Source of the DNA: Isoetes taiwanensis | Lineage: Eukaryota; Streptophyta; Lycopodiopsida; Isoetales; Isoetaceae | NCBI GenBank assembly: GCA_021234155.1 | Contig: JAJEKV010000077.1 | Coordinates: forward strand, 1,250,627 to 1,314,626 | DNA length: 64,000 nucleotides | Direction of reading: 5' to 3' | Part shown: in pieces, positions 53,930 to 64,000 of the stretch | Layout of the letters: each line of letters opens with the position of its first letter | Position numbering within the stretch: position 1 is the first letter of the stretch | Translations under genes and position numbers: made by a program | Notes under the pieces: generated by a model | What the model saw: only the letters and a program-made list of their open reading frames with translations | What the model was told of the DNA's origin: nothing | The model's database searches: none

Positions 53930-56900
53930 AAGCTTTGTTCTGACCCTTACCTTCTTCTGCCGACTCCCCTAATGGTGTAGTTGGCGATTTACTTACGATA
54001 TTGCCCCCGATCTTTATTTGAACTCTACCCTCGGGTTACTTGTTTCTCTTTGGAGTTCTTTGGTGCCTCTTCAAACTTATAGCTTTATCTTGGCCTCACG
54101 ACTTGGGTTGATTGCTCTAACAAGCCTCTTGATATTCTTTGCTCAACCCCTCAATGTAAGTATCCACGGCTTGCCTCTCGAGACTCGAACATACAGCGAG
54201 CCTCATAAATTCTTGATATACTTAGCCAATCGATAAAATTCTGATTCAACACAACAAAGCTGAATCATCCTACTAGGTATGAGACCTTGGCACATAGTGC
54301 TTCATGGAAAAGCCTTTGTGAAGGTCTTAAACCTGAGTTGTTCCTCTTGAAATTGGACTTAAAGATATCCCTTCCACGGATCCTTACCCGGTCCAATAAG
54401 GTTAGCTGTAGAAACTTTCCCTTGCGTCCTTGTCTTTCATCTGCGTATGAGTTGCCAAATTCTTCCATTTCATCAAGCCATGCTTCAAAATCCATGCACG
54501 GACTGTCTTTCCACGAGGCGGGCCGAGGCTTCCATGTCTTCCATACATTGCTCATAAAGACTATCCACCTTTTTCCGAGGCATCATCTTTCTTGCTCTTT
54601 TCCTTGCTTTAGGTGTGCCCTCGGACGACCGCCGTCGGCCAGCCGTCCTCACCGGAAGAGCTTATCCGATGAGCGGAGCTAGATGATGATGGACTCCGGT
54701 TCTCCTCTTCCTTCTCCTCTATCCCCGACGCCCTGGTTTTCTGTCACCACCCCGGAAAACAAGGTGGAGGTGGAGGACCATCTTCCTGCATTCATGAGAG
54801 GTGTCGCCAGATGAGATGTTGCATTTGGTTCCTCATCCGCACCCAACCTTATGCTGATGGCCTCGTGACATATTCTCTCAAAAATCTTCTTGTTCTCTTG
54901 CCAAACAAGTTCCTTTGGTACCCAATTATGCGGGTCGGTGCTGGTCTTGAGATCCTGCACTTGAGTTCCTTCTTTGCAAGGGATTGATCATCAATACATT
55001 TTATTTTAAGTTAGATGTTGATCAATTTTACTTGCAATTGAATTATCTTTAGTTATAAGAAATCATACAAAGCCTTACATTGACAAAATGCTTAATAGTC
55101 ATTAATACATAAGGATTACATGATAAGGTAGATATATATCTTAGCATAATGGGTACCAAAACATTTAGCACAAAACTTAAGAAAATTTCCTTCACAATTA
55201 TTGATTGGCCTCCGAAGCACGAAGAAGTTCTTGACATCCCCACCCAGGCCTTTGAAGAGGTTAAGCCAAGATGTTCTCGCCGATCTTCCTTCAAGTGCTT
55301 TCGGGCCATCTCAGGTTCCGGGAAGTTCCGGTCTTTGTTCTTTGCTACTGCTTGAAAAGTGTTATGCGTCCCCTAAGTGCCCTCTCAAGAAAGTCGAGGG
55401 CAATGGGCCTTGACCTTACTGTTGAAAAAAAGAATGATGTGATCGGCATGGGCGTTATATCTTGAGTCTTTGCCTGGGTCTCGAAGTGCTATGAGAAGTG
55501 CCACGCGGATTCTTCCCCCTTAGGCTGAACTCCTTGTGGAAGACTATCATTTGCCCTTTGGTGAGGGTCGGAAGATAGTAGCGGCGTCGTGCCCTTCCCT
55601 CACGCCTCGCGATCGGTGCCCTTCCTTCCTGGAAGCCGCTTCACCGTAGGCATCCACCGCCATCGTCTTCATGATCCCTCCACATCTTTGGTTGTATTGT
55701 CCAAGTTGATGCTGCTGGACCCTTCCCTCATGCTCTGCTCAACCCCAGTGCCTTGAGCTTGGGCCCTTCCCTTTGGTTTGTAGAGTGTGCTCTGTGTCTG
55801 CTGGAACTCCTCCTCCGAGATGATAGGTTCCTAGCTGATAGATCTCCCCTTATCTGGCGATAGGCTGCTATGTCCCACATTGTCTCCCGAAATAAGAGTG
55901 TCTCTCCGCCCGACTCCTTGGAATCTCCCCGTATGAGTAGTCGATGAGGTCTCCGTGCTCTTCAGGTGTTATCATGCCCAAGAGCTTCGCTGATTCAAGA
56001 CCATTCTGACAAGAGGGACAAGTTGAGGATGTCATTACGCGAAAAATACTCCTCCCCGTCGATGACTATCGGCGGACAAAGCCGTGATCCGCGTAATCGG
56101 GTGGCCTGAAGTTTGCCTCACGCCATCGCCATGCCTCAACGCATACCTCTCGCATTCTTGTTGCCTCCTCGCCTCCCATTCGGTTACTCGCCCCTACCGC
56201 CGTGAGTCTTCATGGATCTGCAGAGATGGTGCCCCGACGCCGCCATAGTATTCGTAGGCGAGGACTCTATATTCGTGGATTTGATCTTGGGCCCCTGGGG
56301 TATCAAGTGGCGCTAAGTCTAAGAAATTTGAACAGTAGGTTCCCCTACTTTGTTGATTGACTTATAGTGCATGAAGAGGGCAAGGGCATGCAGAGCTGAA
56401 AAGGTACCTTATGCCTATTATGTCCAAGCAGGCATATGTCGGGCATGGTCCAAACCTATCCCATAGCTGCTTCTTGCCTTGATCCCGCCAACTCTCACCT
56501 AAGGCTTGGGTAAGTGTCTCAAGAGAAACCCATTCCACTCCCCTAGGAGGCGCCTAACTTCCTAAGGCAGGACCCTGGGTCATATTGGCACATAATGTCA
56601 GGTGTAGTAGGGTGTTCTAGTCAAGGTTGCATGAAGATCAAACAAGTGATCAAACACGTAGAAGGCTTGATCCTGTGAAAGTACGATGGATATGGCTTTA
56701 AAGATTGTACCATCTCTCGGTTCTTTGGCGCCATTGAGAGGCAAGGGTGTAGAAAAATGGCTTGCAAGGATCGGTGGAGGTTCGTGAAAATCGCCTAAAG
56801 GGCCGGGCAGATTCAGAGAAGGAAAAATGGCAAATGGGACCTATTTTTATAGACTATGGGTGACCTGAGGTTAGCAAAAGGTGCCTACCTAAGGCGGCCT

Positions 56901-57000
56901 TGGTTCTATGGCTCTGTGCCCAAATGAACTACTACAAGTGCAATCCTAAGCAAACAAGGCAAGAAACACTACATGGCAATTTATTTTGATCACCCTTAGG
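53930..57000 (-). pseudogene. Gag and upstream coding region of the Ty3-type element (decayed)
   Basis: Minus-strand frames: MSNVWKTWKPRPASWKDSPC with FEAWLDEMEEFGNSY (54,265-54,555); VPKELVWQENKKIFERICH (54,679-54,960); 55,049-55,309; and around 56,050-56,330 EYRVLAYEYYGGVGAPSLQ. The residue ERQAVDTYIEGL-like segment near 54,150 resembles Gag C-terminal sequence. Order and strand agree with the protease and RT. Many stops and frameshifts. Confidence 0.55.
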
Positions 57001-57900
57001 TGATTTGGGTCAAAAATGGCTCCCACCTCGTGAATCATGTGAGGATGGCCTCCAGCGTCCTTGGTCATGACTTACGCTACATACACACCCGGTTGGCCTG
57101 CTTTGGGCCAATTTTGGTCATTTCGGAATTTAAAGATGCTAGCATGGCTAATTGGCTCGATTCTAAGCTAACTAGCAACTTATTTTGAGCAAAACCCACA
57201 TCTAAAAGCATAATTTTGGGGTAGGCAGTGAATCATACAAACGCCAGAAAGCATCACTCACGCAGAGGCCATTGAGAGCCTTACCTTGAATCACCCAATT
57301 TTTAGCATTTTGATGATTTTTGCCAAAATTTGTTGTAGTCATGATTTCTAGGGTGTTTCTAGACATGCTATGAAGAATTCTATCACAATTGGGTTCTATT
57401 TCCTATATTTCAAGCATACAACATTTTTTCTAATTTACGAGGGGAAAGTAACTTTTATATTAATAAGAAACGCAATTACATGGAAAATTTAGCTTTTAAC
57501 AAAATTTACAAAATTTGAGGTCCTAAGGCCTCTCTCTCCGAATCCTCCGTGCTAAGAATAATATCCTTGGGCATAAGGGTAACTCTCTTAGCATGATAGC
57601 GTTAGAGGTTCCTTCCTCAAGAGCCGGACCAGCCTACTTCCGGCCTCTTGCAGGCCCGGTCATTAGAGGGGTAACCCTATAATCGGTCCTAATCTGCCTA
57701 ACACCTCTCTAAGGAGACGCTGGCGGCTTTCCTTATCGAGATTCGCGTGCACATCCGAAAAGTGCCGAATCTCCTAAACACCCCAAGGCGTGCTTGCTGC
57801 TCGCCCGCGGTGAACTTCCCTGTGGGTTTTTCCTACTAGGTGGGGGGTGGCTTGGGCTGGTTCTTCTACTTGGCCTGGCCCTCCACAACGCTGACCTCCC
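57001..57900. other. No gene recognised (internal part of the LTR element)
   Basis: Short open frames only. 57,420-57,500 (minus strand: TTCTTATTAATATAAAAG then TTACTTTCCCC) is AT-rich and resembles a transcript 3' end. Confidence 0.3.
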
Positions 57901-58309
57901 CGGCAAGAATACTAATTATTGTACCTCCTGAATCCACTTAAGGTACCTCAGATACCATCTTCCTCGCTTAAAACTCGGCGTGCCTCCGCTGGAGCGCCAA
58001 TGCCCGCCTCCCCTACCTTTTGCTTCCTTTCATTCTCCTTAGGTGGATCTCGCCACTTAGGTAGGTGGCTCGCTGGTCCTGCTGCCCTCCTCCTCCTCTT
58101 CCTCCACTTGTGGCTCCTCCCGGCCGGGAAAGCTTTTTCAATAATCCACTTGCCCTACGAGGTCTGCTTGCCTTCTTTCAGACGCCTTTCTTGCTCCTCA
58201 GCCTCTCCCGCTCAAGCGCCTCTCCGCCATCACACTTTTTCCTTCCTTTTTAAGTGCACCAAGGGCCCGCTTTGGCCGGGTGGTGGTGCCGCTTCTCCAC
58301 CCGCTCTCT

Positions 58310-58567
58310 TCAACTCCGGCCTCCCTCCCGAGGCCCCGGGCGGCGACTCACCCTGCCCCGGGCCGAATGCAGGGCCAAGCACTGGGGCTGCCTCGGCATC
58401 GTGGAAAGCCTGTCTAACTGGCTGGCCAGCCGCCAGGGCGATTCACCGCCTCCCAGGCTTCCATAGAAGGTGCTCGTGAACTTTCTTCGCGTTTCACGTA
58501 CGCTACCTCGCCCATAGAGAGGGTGGGGCCAGCCAAACTTCCTAGCCGCTTGTTTGGAGCGTGCCAT
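58310..58567 (-). CDS. Small basic ORF with an H3-tail-like N-terminus
   Basis: ATG at 58,567 starts MARSKQAARKFGWPHPLYG. The first residues resemble the N-terminus of histone H3 (ARTKQTARK) with S for T3 and A for T6; the rest is unrelated. Upstream is a C/T-rich leader (CTCTCTCTCAACCCTTCACC) and a TTTTAAATAT box at about 58,660-58,651, so this looks like a transcription unit of its own. Lys/Arg-rich broken frames continue to about 57,920. The resemblance may be chance in a short basic protein. Confidence 0.4.
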   Translation of the reverse strand: MARSKQAARKFGWPHPLYGRGSVRETRRKFTSTFYGSLGGGESPWRLASQLDRLSTMPRQPQCLALHSARGRVSRRPGPREGGRS

Positions 58568-59121
58568 ATCTTGTGGTTCAGAAATGGGTGACGAGGCCGA
58601 AAGCAAGAGAGAGGTGAAGGTGAAGGGTTGAGAGAGAGAATGAGGTGTCGATATTTAAAAAGGAGGGTCCCCGGAATATTCTCCTACCATAATTACCCCC
58701 TTTTATTAGCCCCTTATTAATTACACCATATTTAGTAATTATTTAACTATTAATGTATAAATTAAACCTATATTAATTAATATTATACCTTAAATTTTCG
58801 AATTTTCTAATGGTTTGAAGTGCTAATTATGAATTTGCGCCATTTTTCACCGGTCTCCTCGATTGGCATGATTCTTCTTCATCCATTTTAGGTGAAACTT
58901 GATGCATGCACAATTTTCACTCCAAATTTACTAGAAGATGAGTTTGACTCACTCAACTTTCGTCTAACACTTAACCTAAGTCCCCACCCACTACCTGGGA
59001 GAAAAATTTTTTCCCCATTTTCATGGGCTCGATGGTGGAAATGTTTATTTCACACCCTATAGGCCTCATTAGACTACTTTATGGTTATGGTTAGTGCTAG
59101 TTCTGGTCAACCAAGAACATC

Positions 59122-59133
59122 GCTCTGATACCA
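59122..59133 (-). other. tRNA-iMet primer-binding site of the Ty3-type element
   Basis: TGGTATCAGAGC on the minus strand, one base inside the LTR boundary at 59,135. Confidence 0.85.
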
Positions 59134-59134
59134 T

Positions 59135-60763
59135 TGTGGACGCTCCCTCGCTAAACATATCGGCATCCGAAATACATTAATTCGGCGAGAAATCCCCATC
59201 CGGCTCAACAATCCCGACGCGGGCCCTTACGCCTACCCCGCACTCCGAGATGACCCTTTGTGCGGGAGGGAACACGAAAGGTGTTTGCGCCCTTCCCCTA
59301 TGGGCTCCTATAATGGCGATAACACGCCGAACTAGCATCAAGCACGGCGGCAAATACTACCTCAAGGTAGTGTATCACACATATACCAATACGAAGATGT
59401 AAGCTTCGTAGGTGAAAACATGAGGCTCCTACCCCTCCGGACTCATAAGGAGGATGATCAATTCCAAGAGGCCTCAAGATAGAACAGGCCAATCGGTCAT
59501 GTGGCGATGGCGGGAAATCAAGGCTAATGGCTGGGTTGACCACATCCATCGCCCCTCATTGCCAATACTTTGCGTGATGGGCTAAATCCGCCTCGACGGG
59601 GGACTCTTCCTTAGATCCCTAATCCCATGGTATCACCCATCGGGACTACTCCGAGGTTGCATCTCCCTGTTCGATGAGGCAGGAAGGGTTGCATCTCCCC
59701 TTCCCAGGATCTAGGGTGCCGTTAGGCGACTAGAGAATCGTGGCGACACACGCGTCGTGCCTGACCCAACCCCCAAAACAAGAGCCAAGCCGACACTTGC
59801 AGCTCCTCGAGAGGCGACACCATTGCTGGGAGGTGTCGGACCCATGGCCACTGCCCTACGAAGTGGCCAGGCCATAAGCTTCCAGCCCACTATGGGATCC
59901 CCGGGCCCCCCTTTCTACAGGGATCCTCCCTCCACTTTCCCTCTAGCCCGTATGGTGCCGAATCATATCATAGCCTCTATAGCTGGTGGGCCATATGCAC
60001 AGCCACTAATAATAGAACTAAAGGATCTACTCTAGAGCATACTACATATGGCTCTAGGTCTCTACCCCCTTCCCAATACAAGAGGAGCAAACATGATCAA
60101 CCATCATCACATAATCATCACATCATGAGAATAATCATAAGAAGAACATCTTAACCTAATCATACAACTAACTAATGGTTAGGGTTCCTTGATTAGGTTC
60201 AAGATGTTGAATATGGATTCTAGGATGGCTCTACTCTAGATACAAGATACTAGCACATCCTAGGATAATTTTATGAGCTATCACAACTACTATCCTACAT
60301 ACACGCTCACAAGCTCTCCCTCCCGCATCCATTATTGCCTCCATGGTCTCCTCGAGCTCACGAGATGCCGCTCCTACTCCAAGAACGAGTCTACCTGCTT
60401 TGGGGCCGCTGCACCAGACCTGCCCAAAACGATGTTGAAAAACGGGGTTCAACCCAGTAGGTGAGTCTCCCTCGTGCTAGGGTTTTGAAAGAGGTCTAGG
60501 GTTAGGGTTTATGCCTATATAAGTTAGGTCCACCTAGGATGCCACGTGGCACCAATCGGGTGAGTCCCGTGGCCCGGTTGCCCCAATAGGTTAAGGCCCA
60601 CGTGGATAATGGCTTAACCTATGGTTGGCTAAGTTATGAGAATAACTTAGCCATGCCCCCTAGTGCCACAACCTATGGTATACAAGGCTATGAAGATAGA
60701 CTTGTATAGTGACGGATCCAGGAATATACGTATTTATGACGTATATTCCCCTGGACCGTCACA
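59135..60763 (-). repeat. LTR of the Ty3-type element
   Basis: Minus strand: begins TGTGACGGTCCAGG and ends GAGGGAGCGTCCACA; 1,629 bp, TG...CA with an inverted TGTGACG/CGTC(C)ACA end. Its outer 55 bp form a dyad (see 60,707-60,762). Plus-strand open frame 59,757-60,035 inside it is not supported. Only one LTR is present. Confidence 0.75.
60707..60762. repeat. Palindromic LTR end
   Basis: GTGACGGATCCAGG then AATATACGT, a short loop, and ACGTATATTCC then CCTGGACCGTCAC: arms of about 24 bp with small mismatches at the outer end of the LTR. A similar dyad follows TGTGACG at 31,364. Confidence 0.75.
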
Positions 60764-63009
60764 GCTTTAACATGACAGATGGAAAAAACTTGCTGAGTCC
60801 ATAAAAACACTGTGTATTTTCTTTGGTTCAAACATGACAGTGGATGATATTTAAGATGCTCGGGATACCATAACTTTATATTGATTGATTGGATTTTTGG
60901 ATTATGCCAGAATAAAATGATAATATGATATAAGATTCGATCAAAAAATCTCCTACGATATACTATTCCCACTTCATTGTCTATTTACATTACATCAAAT
61001 TTTGATGCGAGTTCAATACGATAACAGTGGCATTACGGACCATGTGGCATGAATGCGTGTCATATACATTATAAGGATAGACTAGATCATCCACAACCAT
61101 TTGGGTCAAGGTAAGTCGTGATTCTCTTTTGCTCGAGCTTCCTTGGTTCTTTCCCATCATATTGGAATGCATGCAGGGCATGTGCGCGAAACTGAACATA
61201 ATATAATTAATCCCTCCATTTTATTTTTGGGTTGGCCCAAGGGCATACCCTAGGAATGATAGTGGAGAAGCTAGAATATTTGCACAATATCTGAAATAAA
61301 TGGTGGAGATAGCGAGACAAGCCAGAATATCTACAGAATATCTTAAATAGACGTGCTGAGATAAGACCAAAAAAAACAAAGATTCCAAATCGACGTAATA
61401 TAGAAATAGGGCCTTTTTTTTTGTCTATGGTGCATTTGTGGGCTGACACGTGGCATTGCCAATAACCCAGTGGGTACCCTGATTCCCGGTGACAGTTTCA
61501 ACCGGTCACCCTGTTCATTTTTCAACAGGATTTTCTTAGCACTTGTGATTTACAGCAGTTAACACTTTGATATTTTTCAATCAAAGAAGTTACATTATCG
61601 TAATTCAAAAGCAGAATTACATTAAAAAAAATCATCGTTATATTCAAAAGCACATTCATTTTTGAATGACAATGCTGCTTTAAAAAAGCTATGCTTTAAA
61701 TGTTGCCACCCTTATTTTCAATAGCACTGTCAAAATAGACTCTAGATTAATCATGAACACGCAATAGCCCTTCAAGCATAGAACTACATCGGATACCTTC
61801 TACTTTGCAAGTTTTTCCAACCGCTACCTTTCCATTTCTCATACAAATAAAACCATTATTTGTTTTTCCGGTTAAATAACGCACTAGAAGAAGCATTTAT
61901 TACATGGTTGGGACCTCCAGAACCATCTGCAACACAAAAAACAAGATCATATCATAAAAATGCTTGCATGCACAAAAATCCAGCAAGTTCTCATGCAAGA
62001 ATCTTACCTAAAGACTTAAAAATATCCACAGAGGATGAATCGGAAGCAAAAGTTGTCGAAATAGATAATATCTCCCTTCTTAAATATGTAAGACAAAAAA
62101 ACTTGTAAAATAATGATGAAAATAGCAAGGAATTGTTAGAAATGAAAGAAAACTGTCGCCTTTGATACTTTCGCCCCAACTCCGTTTATACCAGACATTG
62201 ATAAAGTATGCAAGAATAATCAACGGGCAGAACTTTTATTGCTACGAAAAACTCCACTAAGAGCAAGAAACAAGACAAATGCCTTCAAAACGCAAGAAAT
62301 GCAACAGTAAGAAAGCAACAGCAAGCAAGCGCCTTCAGCTGACGAAGCTATGGCAAATTGAGGAGCAGATTCCTTGAGGAGCAGATTGCATGTTTCACAT
62401 GTATTTCAAATTGCAAGTACCTTGCCTGCGGATTAGGCTTCGATTTCAGCTTGTCATTGGATTTCGACCCATAAATCACTCCTCTTCTCGATGCCGTAAT
62501 TCTTTCTTCCTTGATTTCGTCTCTCTGAACATATAGAACAAAATAAATGTCACCCCTTTATACTTGTCTTCCTTTGCTTCTGCTTTCTTTGTTTTTGCCC
62601 TTGGTTTTTCCTCACAGAACAGATAGAATAGAATGAATGCTTTCTTTGTTTCTGTTCTTGCTTAGATTTTCCCCATTTCACAAAAGGGAAAACCACCTCA
62701 GATATAGGTAGCTCTTTGTGCACTAGCACCTAAGAATGAATTTGGTTATCAGGTTATGCGATGATGCATATTTTTTCAACTACTAATTTAAAATTTATGA
62801 GGTCATATGCGAAGTAGCATGTGATGGGTAAAAGGATGCAAGACATACGTTTTCTATGTCAAAACAAATAATATGGAAGAGAGGTATTAACGTGGGGAAA
62901 CTAAAAGTGAAATATTGATTGATAAGGGGAGCTAGACATTATTTACGAACGATTTGCACGCATGCCACGCTCCGTAGATTTATCTTATATGTTTTATAGA
63001 TTCAATGGC
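60764..63009. other. Intergenic spacer, mostly without recognised features
   Basis: AT-rich. One plus-strand frame, 61,860-62,108 (LEEAFITWLGPPEPSATQ, STEDESEAKVVEIDNISLL), has amino-acid composition like a real exon, but I recognise no family and see no clear splice sites. Nothing else supported. Confidence 0.3.
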
Positions 63010-63135
63010 TATAAAGTTTTCTTTTCTAGATATATTGATGCTTTTGAAAAAGTATTGGCTTGGCTTGCAAGTTTAGTCTACTCGTCAAGCATCCTATACA
63101 AGTATCTATTCTTGTATAATTTAGAGAGTAAGACT

Positions 63136-64000
63136 ATGGCAAAGCTCCTTTGCATACTTATGCTTCTGCTACTAATTGAGGTGAAGACAACAATGTCAAC
63201 AAACCTAGTAGAACTGTCAGGTAATCAATCTACTCAAGATTATACTACAACTTCTATATTTCAGAAAATTTTGAGGAGTGAGTCTCAATGGATTTGTTTG
63301 TCACTTTGATCCACAGAATGTAGTAATCTCCCAGCAGATCAACTTGCATGCTTTGTGGTAGGTACAAGTCGTCATGGCATATTAAAGGTTTGTCCAAAAG
63401 GCTATGAGCAAATCGGCAACAAGTGCTACCCTCAATGTAAGAATGGGTATACAGGCAATGAAGGGATGTGTATAATGAATTGCCCTCCAGGTCTTATTGA
63501 TATTGGTATCTCTTGTACAAGCATATGGGCTAAAGAATGTTGTTCCCCAACTTGTTGTGGTGATTGTCCAGAGGATCACATAGACATTGGTTGTTTTTGT
63601 GCAACAAATATTGACAAAGAAAATTATACTCGAGGATTTGGAACAGATAGCTTGTGCCTTGCTAGTCAGGTAAGGCCATCCCTTCTGGAACCTACTTTCT
63701 ATGCTTATATATTAAGAAATTGCTGTGCTTTTTGCATAGGATGAGATTGAGGGTTTATGCTATCCAAAGTGTCATGATAACCAGGTTGGATTGGGACCAA
63801 TGTGTTTGGCTAGAGGACCTCATGAGGATGCTGGGCAGGACAAAAGATTTTCCATGCCATGTGATCAAAATAGTGTTTTCTATGCCAATCATGAGAACAC
63901 ATGTAAGATTATAGATAAAGAGCTTAAGGATGGAGGGAATGTGACCATTGCATGTATTGCATCTCTACTTGGCTCTGCTATAGTGCCAATTTCAAGATTA
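63136..64000 (+). CDS. Secreted cysteine-rich repeat protein (3 exons seen, runs off the window)
   Basis: Exon 1 63,136-63,220, exon 2 63,317-63,669, exon 3 from 63,740; introns of 96 and 70 nt with GT-AG ends keep the frame (LSE then CSNL; LASQ then DEIEG). MAKLLCILMLLLLIEV is a signal peptide; this ATG is preferred to an in-frame upstream one for that reason. The mature part has repeated CPxGYxxxGxxCxxxC units: CPKGYEQIGNKCYPQC, KNGYTGNEGMCIMNC, CPPGLIDIGISC, CCSPTCCGDCPEDHIDIGC, GLCYPKCHDNQVGLGPMC. Such CPxGYxxxGxxC repeats occur in secreted proteins of protists, fungi and bryophytes. The sequence after them (NVTIACIASLLG) may begin another domain. Extracellular, disulphide-stabilised; function unknown. 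A TATAAAG lies at 63,010. No frame damage, in contrast to the rest of the window. Confidence 0.8.

Larger units (their letters stand above)
52815..60763 (-). mobile_element. Truncated Ty3-type LTR retrotransposon
   Basis: On the minus strand: LTR (60,763 to 59,135), primer-binding site (59,133 to 59,122), an AT-rich leader, a separate basic ORF (58,567), a long gag-type region (about 57,000-53,950), protease (53.6 kb) and the start of reverse transcriptase (53.0-52.83 kb), where it stops. RNase H, integrase and the second LTR are missing. The extra coding region between primer site and gag recalls Tat/Ogre-type elements (inference). Many frame breaks. Confidence 0.8.

Noticed and set aside
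57919-58479. 186-codon plus-strand ORF, Pro/Ala/Ser-rich
   Set aside because: GC-rich sequence opposite the basic minus-strand ORF; no domain, and the leader and TATA-like box support the minus strand.
61860-62108. Plus-strand ORF with a real-exon look as a named gene
   Set aside because: No recognised family, no clear splice sites, no continuation; reported only within the spacer entry.

Overview
This is a repeat-rich land-plant nuclear window: two halves of a plant-type PPR gene, Ty3-type LTR retroelements primed by initiator-Met tRNA, GT-AG introns, TATA promoters. Abundant nested transposons, and transposon proteins of a kind I associate with mosses, lycophytes and ferns, suggest a large-genome non-flowering plant, perhaps a fern; the species is inference. 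Many reading frames are broken by single-base indels, which may be real decay or long-read consensus error.

Layout. (1) 1-9.2 kb: element A, left end cut off. (2) 9.2-11.4 kb: remnant of an LTR retroelement (LTR end, primer-binding site, leader, tandem duplication). (3) 11.4-29.0 kb: element B, bounded by inverted repeats, with one exon split by a 4-LTR/3-gag non-autonomous retroelement array (18,035-26,393) flanked by a perfect 5-bp target duplication. (4) 29-33.2 kb: no recognisable gene apart from a probable solo LTR. (5) 33.2-47.4 kb: a PPR gene on the minus strand split by element C (34,142-46,499; 29-bp inverted repeats, near-perfect 8-bp target duplication). (6) 47.4-52.8 kb: low-information sequence with a dispersed repeat and a foldback. 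(7) 52.8-60.8 kb: truncated minus-strand Ty3 retrotransposon. (8) 60.8-64 kb: spacer, then a well-preserved gene for a secreted Cys-rich protein that leaves the window.

Main result. Elements A, B and C look like three families of one kind of large DNA transposon that I do not recognise as described. Each has a minus-strand gene for a DUF7869-type protein (DNCxGQNKN and GHTHxDxD motifs, candidate transposase) and a divergent plus-strand multi-exon gene. In A and B that gene encodes a ParB-like domain followed by a class-beta amino-methyltransferase (DPPY-type motif before FxGxG), an architecture known from bacteria and phages. C keeps a degenerate methylase-like part and adds an FCP1-like phosphatase gene. 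Each element also carries its own long palindrome, repeated many times in introns and intergenic parts: AAATGGAGCCA plus its complement in A, CTATGCGCGCATAG in B (41-bp period), CACGCYNRGCGTG in C. I infer an element-encoded DNA-binding/methylating protein with self-carried, family-specific recognition sites.

Second result. The gag-only retroelement array in B has, after gag, a series of 15-nt hairpins with a nearly fixed GYGGA loop and compensatory stem changes, a candidate RNA packaging signal.
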